NCBI RefSeq assembly: GCF_032229525.1
Contig: NZ_JAVTWB010000102.1
Span: 1-64,000 of the forward strand
Reading direction: 5' to 3'
Source: Accumulibacter sp032229525
GTDB lineage: Bacteria > Pseudomonadota > Gammaproteobacteria > Burkholderiales > Rhodocyclaceae
Length of the DNA stretch: 64,000 nucleotides
Shown: piece by piece, positions 16,041 to 23,754 of the stretch
How the letters are laid out: each line of letters opens with the position of its first letter
Numbering within the stretch: position 1 is the stretch's first letter
Position numbers and translations under genes: made by a program
Notes under the pieces: model-generated
Told to the model about the DNA's origin: nothing
What the model saw: the letters and a program-made list of their open reading frames with translations, nothing else
Databases searched by the model: none

Positions 16041-17314
16041 GCGTCGCCGACGCTTCCCGCCGCCGCATCGATGCTGTCTGGCACATCGAGGCAGCGCGAG
16101 TCATCGGGCGGGCCGCGCGTATCGTCCGCGACATCGGCCTGGCCGAAGACTTGGCGCAGGATGCGCTGCTCGCCGCGCTGGAAACCTGGCCGCGCGACGG
16201 CATCCCGGACAATCCCGGCGCCTGGCTGATGACCACCACCACACGGCGCGCGCTGGATCATTTGCGCCATGCGCGAATGGCGGCGGGCAAGGCGGTCGAG
16301 GTCGGCCTCGCCCTCGACTCGCAGCACGACGGCGCCCGTGCCGCCGAGCTGGAAGCGGTGGACGCCCGGCTCGATGACGACATCGGCGACGAGCTGCTGC
16401 GCCTGATGTTCACCGCCTGTCACCCGCTCCTCTCGCCCGACGCACGCAGCGCGCTGACCCTGCGCGTGATGGGTGGCCTGACCACCGACGAGATTGCCCG
16501 CGCCTACCTCAAGCCGGAGCCGACCATTGCCCAGCGCATCGTCCGTGCCAAGCGCAGCCTCGCGGCCGCCCGCGTCCCTTTCGAAGTGCCGCGCGGCGCT
16601 GAACTGCGACAGCGCCTGGGCTCGGTGCTCGAAGTGATCTACCTGATCTTCAACGAAGGCTATGTCGCCACCGCCGGTGACCACTGGATGCGGCCAGCGC
16701 TGTGCGAGGAGGCGTTGCGCCTGGGGCGCGTGCTCGCCGGTTTGATGCCCGACGAAAGTGAGGTCTTCGGCCTCGTCGCGCTGATGGAAATTCAGGCCTC
16801 GCGCATCGGCGCGCGGCTCTCGGCGAGCGGCGAACCGGTGCTGTTGCTCGACCAGGACCGCAGCCGCTGGGACCAACTGCTGATCCGCCGCGGGCTCGAG
16901 GCGCTGGCCAGAAGCGAGGCCCTGTCGACGACCGGCCATCTCGGCCCCTATGCGCTGCAGGCGGCCATTGCCGCCTGTCATGCCCGCGCCAGCACGGTCG
17001 AGCAGACCGACTGGCAGCGCATCGTCGCCCTCTACGACGCCCTCGACCAGATCGCGCCGTCGCCGGTCGTGCGCCTCAATCGCGCCGTCGCCGTCGCGAT
17101 GGCCTATGGCCCGGCTGCCGCGCTCGACCTGGTCGATGAACTGCAGGCCGAACCGGCCCTGCACAACTACCATTTGCTGCCCAGCGTACGCGGCGAGCTG
17201 CTGGAGCGTCTGCAGCGCCCAAACGAAGCACGCACGGAATTCGCACGCGCCGCAGCGCTTGCCCATAACGCCCGGGAACGTGCACTATTGCTGGCTAGAG
17301 CAACCGCCAAATGA
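16037..17314 (+). CDS. ECF42-type RNA polymerase sigma factor with C-terminal extension
   Basis: 425 aa. Sigma region 2 is at about 15-85 (DIGLAEDLAQDALLAALETW, PGAWLMTTTTRRALDHL), and region 4 at about 125-185 (DARSALTLRVMGGLTTDEI). It is followed by a long helical, TPR-like extension (DUF6596-like) beginning FEVPRGAELRQRLGSVLEVI and holding NEGY and RLNRAVAVAM repeats. This is the hallmark of group ECF42, where the extension replaces an anti-sigma factor and helps set activity. Such factors usually sit with DGPF genes, as here. It overlaps both neighbours, so one transcript is likely. The inducing signal is unknown. Confidence 0.93.
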   Translation: MSVADASRRRIDAVWHIEAARVIGRAARIVRDIGLAEDLAQDALLAALETWPRDGIPDNPGAWLMTTTTRRALDHLRHARMAAGKAVEVGLALDSQHDGARAAELEAVDARLDDDIGDELLRLMFTACHPLLSPDARSALTLRVMGGLTTDEIARAYLKPEPTIAQRIVRAKRSLAAARVPFEVPRGAELRQRLGSVLEVIYLIFNEGYVATAGDHWMRPALCEEALRLGRVLAGLMPDESEVFGLVALMEIQASRIGARLSASGEPVLLLDQDRSRWDQLLIRRGLEALARSEALSTTGHLGPYALQAAIAACHARASTVEQTDWQRIVALYDALDQIAPSPVVRLNRAVAVAMAYGPAAALDLVDELQAEPALHNYHLLPSVRGELLERLQRPNEARTEFARAAALAHNARERALLLARATAK

Positions 17315-17940
17315 CAGACACTCCCTCGCCCAATCACTTCGATCTGCACGCCGCTACCTGGGACGCGGATCCCGTCAAGCAGGCTCGTGCACTCGCGGTC
17401 GGCAAGGGGATTCAGAGCCAGGTGCCCCTGTCACCTCGCATGGGCGCACTGGAATACGGCTGCGGAACGGGCCTGCTCAGCTTTGCCCTGCAGCCACAGC
17501 TCGGGCACATTACCCTGGCCGACAGCTCGGAGGGCATGCTGGCGGTGTTGAACGACAAGATCGCCGCCAAGCGCATCACGAACATGCGGGCGTCGAAGCT
17601 CGATCTGCTCACCGACCCCCTGCCACCGGAACGGTATGAGCTGATTTACAGCCTGATGACCTTGCATCACATCCGGGACACCGACGCCCTGCTGCGCAGT
17701 CTGCACGCGCTACTGACTCCTTCCGGCTATCTTTGTGTCGCCGACCTCGACGCCGAGGACGGATCTTTTCATGGCCAGGGATTCGACGGTCACAACGGTT
17801 TTGATCGTCGCGACCTGGCGGCAAAAGTGGAATCGGCGGGATTCCGAACGCCAGGTTTCACGACCGTGTTCAGCATGACCAAGGGCGAAGGCTCGGCGCA
17901 AACGGCGTATCCGGTCTTCCTGATGGTGGCGCAGAAGTAG
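17311..17940 (+). CDS. Class I SAM-dependent methyltransferase
   Basis: 209 aa. Motif I is ALEYGCGTGLLSFALQP and motif II follows as ITLADSSEGMLAVL. A substrate-side segment reads IYSLMTLHHIRDTDALLRSL, the usual class I layout of UbiE/SmtA-like enzymes. The methyl acceptor cannot be told from sequence. The start overlaps the end of the sigma factor gene by four bases, so it is the last gene of the ECF42 operon. A terminator follows at 17964. Confidence 0.9.
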   Translation: MTDTPSPNHFDLHAATWDADPVKQARALAVGKGIQSQVPLSPRMGALEYGCGTGLLSFALQPQLGHITLADSSEGMLAVLNDKIAAKRITNMRASKLDLLTDPLPPERYELIYSLMTLHHIRDTDALLRSLHALLTPSGYLCVADLDAEDGSFHGQGFDGHNGFDRRDLAAKVESAGFRTPGFTTVFSMTKGEGSAQTAYPVFLMVAQK

Positions 17941-17963
17941 TCGCACCCAGGGCCACAGCGACG

Positions 17964-17989
17964 GCCCGGACGGGCGCCGGGCGCTTTTT
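17964..17989 (+). terminator. Likely Rho-independent terminator of the ECF42 operon
   Basis: GCCCG (17964-17968) pairs with CGGGC (17978-17982) in a GC-rich hairpin, followed by GCTTTTT to 17989. It lies 24 bases after the methyltransferase stop. The stem is short but the T run and position fit. Confidence 0.5.
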
Positions 17990-18162
17990 CCGACCAGCGT
18001 TGGCGACTGTGGCTGCGACGCCAGGCGCCCAGGTCTGGCGGCGGCTTTGACCGACAGGCGGCAGTCGTTGGTCGGTGAATTCGACGAAATGAATGCCGGC
18101 GGCCGCGGACGGCGGGTGCCTCTGCAGGGCATTTTCAGAGGCTTCCGGGGCCAACTTCGCGA

Positions 18163-18192
18163 TTGACGCCGCTTGATGGGCACTCATATACT
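18163..18192 (+). promoter_or_regulatory. Sigma-70 promoter upstream of the SH3 protein gene
   Basis: TTGACG (18163-18168) and TATACT (18187-18192) are spaced by 18 bases, close to consensus. Transcription would start near 18199, giving a leader of about 270 bases before the ATG at 18469. I see no ORF in that leader. The rest of the 17990-18468 gap holds nothing I recognise. Confidence 0.55.
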
Positions 18193-18468
18193 GTCCCCGC
18201 GACTGTTGAATTTCCTGTCTTTCGCGCGCAATAAATGCTCCGCAACGCTCCCGGACCTGCATCGAACTCGACACCTGCCGGCGCGTCATAGCGCAGAGCG
18301 CCACATGGCGACAGCAACCGCCTATTCACGCCAATGCCGCTTGTTTCGACCGTGAGGTCAGGCAACAAGCGTTGCGACCCGTTGCATCGGTAGCCGCTTC
18401 TTGCTCCCCGGCGCCGGGTCTGCGGCCGACTGCCACGACAGTCGCAACAACAATGGAGGCTTTACTGC

Positions 18469-18927
18469 ATGAATCTGATGCGCACCGCGATACGCTTTTT
18501 CACCTTGGCCTGCTCTTGCATGGCGCTTATGCAGTCACCTGCGCTGGCACGCGACATGGTCAGCATCAAGGGCTCGATCGTGAACATGCGGTCGGGACCA
18601 ACTACCCGATCCGAAATTCTCTGGCAACTCAAGCGTGGCTACCCGCTGCAGGTGCTCAAGCAAAAGGGCCGCTGGCTGCAGGTGCGTGACTTCGAGAACG
18701 ACAAGGGATGGGTCGCCAGGGCTCTCACCAACCGCACACCCCACTATATCGTCAAGGCGTCGAAGGCCAATATGCGCAGCGGCCCCGGCACGCGCTACCG
18801 CCTCGTTGGCAAGACCCAACGCTACGATCTACTGCGTACCCGGGGTGCCAAGGCCGGTTGGGTGAAGGTGGAACGCTCCGATGGCGTCAAGGGCTGGATC
18901 TCGAAACGCCTCTTGTGGGGTTGGTAA
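18469..18927 (+). CDS. Exported protein with two bacterial SH3 domains
   Basis: 152 aa. Residues 1-27 form a signal peptide (FFTLACSCMALMQSPALA, cleavage before RD). Two SH3b repeats follow: residues about 30-83 (VNMRSGPTTRSEILWQLKRG, ending KGWVARALT) and about 92-150 (ANMRSGPGTRYRLVGKTQRY, ending KGWISKRLLWGW). The double NMRSGP motif shows an internal duplication. Bacterial SH3 domains bind peptidoglycan stem peptides or mediate protein contacts, so a periplasmic envelope role is likely. GGAGG stands about 10 bases before the ATG. The gene is alone and convergent with cynS. Confidence 0.88.
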   Translation: MNLMRTAIRFFTLACSCMALMQSPALARDMVSIKGSIVNMRSGPTTRSEILWQLKRGYPLQVLKQKGRWLQVRDFENDKGWVARALTNRTPHYIVKASKANMRSGPGTRYRLVGKTQRYDLLRTRGAKAGWVKVERSDGVKGWISKRLLWGW

Positions 18928-19065
18928 GCTGGTGATAGCCGGCGTATAGGGCAGGCTACCGCGCGACCACCGTCGCTGGCCGGCGTGCGGAAGACCGTGA
19001 CCGAAAGGCCGGCATCTCCCTTGCCAGACAACGCCCAGCCGATCCGGCCTAGCCAGACAATTCGG

Positions 19066-19509
19066 TCAGTAGGTCTTGTAGGGCAGGAACTTGCCTGACA
19101 TGACGATGCTCACGCGGTCACCGGCGGCGTTCGCTTCGCGCTCGAGATTCACCTTGAAGTCGATCGCCGACATGATGCCGTCGCCGAATTCCTCGTGAAT
19201 CAGTTCCTTGAAGGTCGAGCCGTAGACATTGATCAACTCGTAGAAGCGATAGAGCAGCGGATCCGCTGGCACGGCGGTGGGCAAGGAGCCCTTGTAGGGA
19301 ACCACCTGGAGCAGCGCGATGGCCTCGGCCGAGAGGGAAAAAAGCTTGCCGACGGTCGTCGCCTGCTCCTTGTTGAAGGTCATCTGGCCCAGACAACCGG
19401 CCGTCACCCACTCCTTCGACAGGCCAAGCTCCCTGGCCACATCCGCCCACTTGATCCCTTTCTGGATCTTGGCGGCGACGATCATTTCGGTGACTTCAAT
19501 GCGATTCAT
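19066..19509 (-). CDS. cynS: Cyanate hydratase (cyanase)
   Basis: 147 aa. Cyanase decomposes cyanate with bicarbonate to ammonia and CO2, giving both detoxification and nitrogen supply. The N-terminal helical domain (IKWADVARELGLSKEW) is followed by the catalytic domain with RFYELINVYGSTFKELI and DGIMSAIDF. The residues equivalent to E. coli Arg96, Glu99 and Ser122 are Arg88, Glu91 and Ser114, with conserved spacing. AAGGAG precedes the ATG. A sigma-54 promoter on this strand lies about 80 bases upstream. No cyanate transporter of the CynABD or CynX type is next to it; the divergent neighbour is a formate/nitrite channel. Confidence 0.97.
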   Translation of the reverse strand: MNRIEVTEMIVAAKIQKGIKWADVARELGLSKEWVTAGCLGQMTFNKEQATTVGKLFSLSAEAIALLQVVPYKGSLPTAVPADPLLYRFYELINVYGSTFKELIHEEFGDGIMSAIDFKVNLEREANAAGDRVSIVMSGKFLPYKTY

Positions 19510-19587
19510 GGGTAGCTCCTTGTCAGCGGGAATTTTCGCGGTTGAAAACAGCGCGGAGGCTCAAGCCCCTTGTGCTCGCAACGGCTC

Positions 19588-19605
19588 CAGCAGGTTTCGT
19601 GCCAT
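19588..19605 (-). promoter_or_regulatory. Sigma-54 promoter of cynS
   Basis: Read on the minus strand: ATGGCACG-AAAC-CTGCTGG. The GG (plus-strand positions 19602-19603) and GC (19590-19591) are exactly 10 bases apart, and TGGCACG is the perfect -24 consensus. The start of transcription would be near 19578, about 70 bases before the cynS ATG. Confidence 0.7.
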
Positions 19606-19822
19606 GCCGCATATCGCTGGTTCACGAGGCGCTTGACCCCGCGGCGCACCCGCTTGCCAAGACCCTCTCTCGCCCGAGAAGAGCGGCAACCTGGGCGTCG
19701 CGCCAGCAGCTGGCCCGCATCCGGCCTCTAGCCGCTCTCGCGATGCCAGCGATTGCCACGCCGCCGCCCCTTGCGGTCTTGGTTGCTGCGCCGCACCACG
19801 AGCAGGCACGGACCTGCTTGGC

Positions 19823-19841
19823 GCGCCCCAAGTGAGGGCGC
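19823..19841. promoter_or_regulatory. Candidate enhancer-type dyad between divergent sigma-54 promoters
   Basis: GCGCCC (19823-19828) and GGGCGC (19836-19841) form an inverted repeat around CAAGTGA. It lies about 65 bases upstream of the plus-strand sigma-54 promoter, a usual distance for an activator site. It does not match the NtrC consensus (GCACC-N5-GGTGC) well. The rest of the 19606-19904 interval shows no ORF worth calling. Confidence 0.25.
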
Positions 19842-19904
19842 AAATCGCTTCCAAAACGCGGCCAGAACCAGCGGAAAAGCGGCCTTTTACTCCGTTTCAG
19901 CGGG

Positions 19905-19922
19905 TTGGCACGCTACCTGCTT
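19905..19922 (+). promoter_or_regulatory. Sigma-54 promoter of the formate/nitrite transporter gene
   Basis: TTGGCACG-CTAC-CTGCTT: GG at 19907-19908 and GC at 19919-19920 are 10 bases apart, with a perfect TGGCACG -24 block. The start is expected near 19932, leaving a 5' leader of about 100 bases before the ATG at 20034, which has GGGGAG upstream. Confidence 0.75.
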
Positions 19923-20033
19923 AGTGTGATTGGAATCAGACAAACGACGGCTTGATGCAGATACGGGAAAGCGGGAATCTCTGCTGACGCTTGTTTATCG
20001 GAACCATCTATCACTCACCCAGGGGAGCACCTC

Positions 20034-20888
20034 ATGTCCTACCTAGCACCTACAGAGTTCGTCACCAAAATGGTGGATGCAGGGGAAGCGAAAATCTTCA
20101 TGTCCACGCGCGACACGCTCGTGCGCGCCTACATGGCCGGCGCCATCCTCGCCCTTGCCGCCGCCTTTGCCATCACCATCAACGTGCAGACCGGCCAGCC
20201 GCTCGCCGGCGCCGTTCTTTTTCCCGTCGGCTTCTGCATCCTGTACCTGCTCGGCTTTGACCTGCTGACCGGGGTGTTCACGCTGTGCCCGCTGGCCTTG
20301 ATCGACAAGCGACCGGGGGTAACCATGGGCGGCATCATGCGCAACTGGAGCCTGGTCTTTGTCGGCAACTTTGCCGGCGCCCTGACCGTGGCGGTGATGA
20401 TGGCGATCATCTTCACCTACGGCTTTACCACCGAGCCCAACATCGTCGGGCAAAAGATCGGCGTCATCGGCGAGGGGCGTACGGTCGGCTACGCAGCCCA
20501 CGGCGCGGCGGGCATGTTGACCCTGTTCATCCGTGGCGTGCTGTGCAACTGGATGGTGTCCACGGGAGTCGTCGGCGCCATGGTGTCGACCAACGTGTCG
20601 GGCAAGGTGCTGGCGATGTGGATGCCGATCATGCTCTTCTTCTACATGGGCTTCGAGCATTCGATCGTCAACATGTACCTCTTCCCGTCGGGCCTGATGC
20701 TGGGCGGCAACTTCTCGATCTATGACTACATGGTGTGGAACGAAATCCCGACCGTGCTCGGCAACCTGGTGGGTGGCCTGGCCTTCGTCGGCCTGACGCT
20801 CTACTCCACCCACGTGCGCACGGCGCCGAAGCGCAACGCCAACTACGCTGGCCAGCTGAACACCAGCGGCAAGCACAACGCTGCCTGA
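20034..20888 (+). CDS. Formate/nitrite transporter family channel (FocA/NirC)
   Basis: 284 aa with six hydrophobic spans, the length and topology of FNT pentameric channels. Family features include the N-terminal FVTKMVDAGEAK, the YMAGAILALAAAF span, and the LFIRGVLCNWMVSTGVVGAM block, with its RG.LCNW.V signature in TM4. FEHSIVNMYLFPSGLMLGG carries the conserved FEHS..NM. The substrate may be nitrite, formate or related small anions, and sequence alone does not decide. The divergent cyanase and the sigma-54 promoter favour a nitrogen compound (nitrite, perhaps cyanate). The gene is followed by a perfect hairpin and then by a kinase/phosphatase gene. Confidence 0.94.
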   Translation: MSYLAPTEFVTKMVDAGEAKIFMSTRDTLVRAYMAGAILALAAAFAITINVQTGQPLAGAVLFPVGFCILYLLGFDLLTGVFTLCPLALIDKRPGVTMGGIMRNWSLVFVGNFAGALTVAVMMAIIFTYGFTTEPNIVGQKIGVIGEGRTVGYAAHGAAGMLTLFIRGVLCNWMVSTGVVGAMVSTNVSGKVLAMWMPIMLFFYMGFEHSIVNMYLFPSGLMLGGNFSIYDYMVWNEIPTVLGNLVGGLAFVGLTLYSTHVRTAPKRNANYAGQLNTSGKHNAA

Positions 20889-20902
20889 TCTGTATTCGGC
20901 GC

Positions 20903-20931
20903 GAGGGTCTCGCTCCCGGAGCGAGACCCTC
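20903..20931 (+). terminator. Perfect 13-bp hairpin between transporter and kinase genes
   Basis: GAGGGTCTCGCTC (20903-20915) pairs perfectly with 20919-20931 around a CCG loop. It lies 14 bases after the transporter stop and 12 bases before the kinase start. There is no T run, so it may be a weak terminator, an mRNA stabiliser, or a structure that limits translation of the downstream gene, which has no visible Shine-Dalgarno sequence. Confidence 0.55.
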
Positions 20932-20943
20932 CAGCGATGCACA

Positions 20944-22680
20944 ATGTCCAGCAAACTCACTCTCTCCGCCGGTCAATACTCCGACAAGGGCCGCAAGGAA
21001 ATCAATCAGGATTTTCACGGGCTGTGCATCCCTGACGAACCACAACTGAGTTCGAAGGGAATCGCCATCGCTCTGGCCGATGGCATCAGCAGCAGCGACG
21101 TCGGCCACATTGCCAGCGAGTCGGCGATCAAGAGTTTTCTCGACGACTACTACTGCACTTCGGAAGCCTGGTCGGTCAAATCATCGGCGCAACGCGTGCT
21201 CACCGCAGCCAACTCCTGGCTGTATGCGCAGAGCCGGCACGGCCAGTACCGCTACGACAGGGACCGCGGTTATGTGTGCACCCTCAGCGCACTGATCATC
21301 AAGTCCAACACTGCCCATATCTTCCATGTCGGCGACAGCCGCGTCTATCGCCTCCGTGGCGACAGCCTGGAGCAACTGACCAACGACCATCGGCTGGTGG
21401 TTTCGGAGGACCAAAGCTATCTCAGCCGCGCCCTCGGCATCAGCCCGCAACTCGAGATCGACTATCTGGCTCTACAGGTCGAAGAAGGCGACCTGTTCAT
21501 CCTGGCCACCGATGGCGTTTACGAATTCGCTGCGCCGCCGTTCATCATCGACGCCATCAAGAAAGCCGGGGAAGACCTGGACACGGCGGCCAGACGCATT
21601 GCCGAGGAAGCCTACGCCCGTGGCAGCAAGGACAATCTGACGGCCCAGATTGTCCGCATCGAAGCCCTGCCGCAGCTGGCGACCCACGAGCTCTACCAGC
21701 ACTGGGCGGAGCTGCCACCGGCTCCGGTTCTGGAATCGCGGATGAACTTCGACGGCTACCGGATCATTCGCGAGGTGCACGGCAGCAGCCGCAGCCACGT
21801 TTATCTGGCCGAGGATGTCGACAGCGGCGCGCTGGTCATCGTCAAAACCCCTTCCATCGATCTCCGCGATGACCCCGCCTATCTGGAGCGATTCATGCTG
21901 GAAGAGTGGATCGCGCGGCGCATCAACAGTGCGCACGTGCTCAAACCCTGCCCGCAAACGCGGAAACGCCACTACCTCTACGTGGTTACGGAGTACATCG
22001 AGGGCCAAACGCTGGCGCAGTGGATGGTCGATAACCCGAGCCCGGAACTGGAAACGGTACGCGGTATCGTCGAGCAAATCGCCAAAGGCCTGCTCGCCTT
22101 CCATCGCATGGAAATGCTGCATCAGGACCTGCGCCCGAACAACATCATGATCGATGCGTCAGGCACGGTAAAAATCATCGATTTCGGTGCCGCCCGCGTG
22201 TCCGGACTCGCCGAAGCCGCAACGGCAAACCTGCAGCCGCACATTCTCGGGACGGTCCAGTACACCGCGCCGGAGTACTTCCTCGGCGAACCGGGCCGGC
22301 CGTGCTCCGATCTGTTCTCGCTCGGCATCATCACCTACCAGATGCTCTCCGGACGGCTTCCCTACGGGGCAGAGGTCGCAAAAGCCAGAACCAGCGCCGC
22401 ACAAAGGAAACTGCAGTACCAATCGGTACTCGACGAGAATCGCGAGATCCCGGCCTGGATCGACGCGGCCCTGGCCAAAGCAGTCCGCCCGGACCCCAAC
22501 CAACGCTACGCAGAACTATCCGAGTTCATCTACGACCTCAGGCACCCCAACCAGGCCTTGCTGAAGGAACGCCCGCCGCCACTCATCGAGCGCAACCCGC
22601 TGCGCTTCTGGCAAGGCCTGTCCTTGGTGCTGGCAGTGATCATTCTCGTCTTGCTGAGCAGCAACTCGCTGGTCAAGTGA
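20944..22680 (+). CDS. PP2C phosphatase / Ser-Thr protein kinase fusion, membrane-anchored
   Basis: 578 aa. The N-terminal half (about 5-240) is a PP2C phosphatase with the metal blocks NQDFHG, ALADGISS, HVGDSRVYRLR, LATDGVYEF and SKDNLTAQIV. The second half (about 265-530) is a Hanks-type kinase with the VIVKTP lysine, catalytic loop HQDLRPNNIMI (HQD rather than HRD), IIDFGAARV and TAPEYFLG. The glycine loop is degenerate (REVHGSSRSHVYLAED). A C-terminal membrane anchor reads LSLVLAVIILVLLSSNSL. Opposing activities in one chain suggest a switch acting at the inner membrane on unknown targets. Such fusions are often found near nitrate/nitrite assimilation genes, in line with the transporter upstream. 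Confidence 0.92.
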   Translation: MSSKLTLSAGQYSDKGRKEINQDFHGLCIPDEPQLSSKGIAIALADGISSSDVGHIASESAIKSFLDDYYCTSEAWSVKSSAQRVLTAANSWLYAQSRHGQYRYDRDRGYVCTLSALIIKSNTAHIFHVGDSRVYRLRGDSLEQLTNDHRLVVSEDQSYLSRALGISPQLEIDYLALQVEEGDLFILATDGVYEFAAPPFIIDAIKKAGEDLDTAARRIAEEAYARGSKDNLTAQIVRIEALPQLATHELYQHWAELPPAPVLESRMNFDGYRIIREVHGSSRSHVYLAEDVDSGALVIVKTPSIDLRDDPAYLERFMLEEWIARRINSAHVLKPCPQTRKRHYLYVVTEYIEGQTLAQWMVDNPSPELETVRGIVEQIAKGLLAFHRMEMLHQDLRPNNIMIDASGTVKIIDFGAARVSGLAEAATANLQPHILGTVQYTAPEYFLGEPGRPCSDLFSLGIITYQMLSGRLPYGAEVAKARTSAAQRKLQYQSVLDENREIPAWIDAALAKAVRPDPNQRYAELSEFIYDLRHPNQALLKERPPPLIERNPLRFWQGLSLVLAVIILVLLSSNSLVK

Positions 22681-23133
22681 ATCGGTCAAGCGAAGAGTCA
22701 CCCGTGGCTGCAGCACCTGACAACAGCGATGGAAACCTGACCCAGCCGGTTGGCACGGATGACGTGCTCCAAGTTCCCTGGACACCTCGAGAGGTGGCTG
22801 ATCGACCCCTGGAGGGCGCAGTTCCAGATCGATCGAGCGCTCACTGCCACCGCGTTCTATTGCGTCCCCCTCCCACTCCTACCACTCCTTGCCGATATCG
22901 GAGCGCCCTGCGCACGCTCGCGCGCTACCCGAAACCGGCGAATTAAGCTATATTGCACCGCAGCAAACACAGCTGCGGAGACTGCAGCGGGCGTTTGGCA
23001 GGTCCGATCGCGTCTGCCGACCGGCGTTGCATATCGATGCGGCCATGGCTACCATGCGCAAGCCAGGAAAACAGTCCCTGCTCGAACACCCTCCCGGCAT
23101 GCCGCAGCCGCCAACTCTGGCGCTGCCGCCGCC
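22681..23133. other. Intergenic region without recognised gene
   Basis: About 450 bases between the kinase fusion and the DUF2760 operon. Only overlapping, low-quality reading frames are seen. A TATATT at 22949-22954 could be a -10 element, but no matching -35 is visible. The start of the DUF2760 transcript therefore remains unplaced. Confidence 0.4.
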
Positions 23134-23187
23134 GGGTGTTGAAACACCCCATCCAGCCGCTTCGGCGGCCAACACCAGGATCATCCC
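23134..23187 (+). promoter_or_regulatory. Structured 5' leader of the DUF2760-Hsp70 operon
   Basis: Hairpin 1: GGGTGT (23134-23139), loop TGAA, ACACCC (23144-23149). Hairpin 2: GCCGC (23156-23160), loop TTCG, GCGGC (23165-23169), a classic stable tetraloop. A second AACACC at 23171-23176 sits immediately before the AGGA ribosome binding site and could also pair with GGTGTT at 23135-23140. Two mutually exclusive folds are therefore possible just before the ATG at 23188. Confidence 0.4.
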
Positions 23188-23754
23188 ATGAAGCCAGACA
23201 ATCCTTCCTTTTTGAGCAGAATCGGCATCGCCATCGCCAGTTTCTTCCGCATTCTCGGTGATGCCGAGTTCGCCGGTGGCGTCCAGGCCTTGCGTGCCGC
23301 CGGGCGGCACCCTGCAGCGTCGCAGGACGCAGCGGCAGCCCCCGCACCGGCCGCTGCCCCGCCACTGCGCGAAGCAGCGCCCGACGGCGCTTTGCAGCTC
23401 CTCGGGCTGTTGCAGCGCGAAGCCCGTTTCATCGACTTCATCCAGGAGGATGTCGCCGCCTATGCCGACGCCGACGTCGGTGCGGCTGCCCGCCTGGTCC
23501 ATGAAGGCTGCCGCAAGGTGCTCGGCGACAATTTCACCATCGACCCGATCCGCGCGGAAGCCGAAGGCAGCGCGGTGACCCTGGAGGAAGGTTTCGATGC
23601 CACGGCGATTCGTATTACCGGCAACGTCGTCGGCCAGCCGCCGTTCAAGGGCAGCATCACGCACCGCGGCTGGCGGGTGGTCGACACACGCCTGCCCAAG
23701 CTCGCGGAAAGCCATGATCTGCACGTCGTCGCGCCAGCGGAGGTGGAACTATGA
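23188..23754 (+). CDS. DUF2760 domain protein
   Basis: 188 aa. It has an amphipathic or hydrophobic start (SFLSRIGIAIASFFRILGDA), an Ala/Pro-rich linker to about residue 70, and then the DUF2760 core beginning LQLLGLLQREARFIDFIQED. The core continues VRLVHEGCRKVL-like (here AARLVHEGCRKVLGD) and ends RGWRVVDTRLPKL. No biochemical role is known for the domain. It overlaps the Hsp70 gene by four bases, and DUF2760 genes commonly precede Hsp70-family genes. The product may therefore be a partner or regulator of these chaperones, but that is inference from position. Confidence 0.85.
   Translation: MKPDNPSFLSRIGIAIASFFRILGDAEFAGGVQALRAAGRHPAASQDAAAAPAPAAAPPLREAAPDGALQLLGLLQREARFIDFIQEDVAAYADADVGAAARLVHEGCRKVLGDNFTIDPIRAEAEGSAVTLEEGFDATAIRITGNVVGQPPFKGSITHRGWRVVDTRLPKLAESHDLHVVAPAEVEL

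Noticed and set aside
15080..17266. 728-codon open frame on the minus strand
   Set aside because: It is antisense to the VOC, sigma-factor and methyltransferase genes; its composition mirrors their codon bias and it has no recognisable motif. Long antisense frames are common at this GC content.
19805..19817. Third sigma-54-like element (AGGCACGGACCTGC)
   Set aside because: GG and GC are nine bases apart, not ten; a one-base deletion abolishes RpoN promoters.
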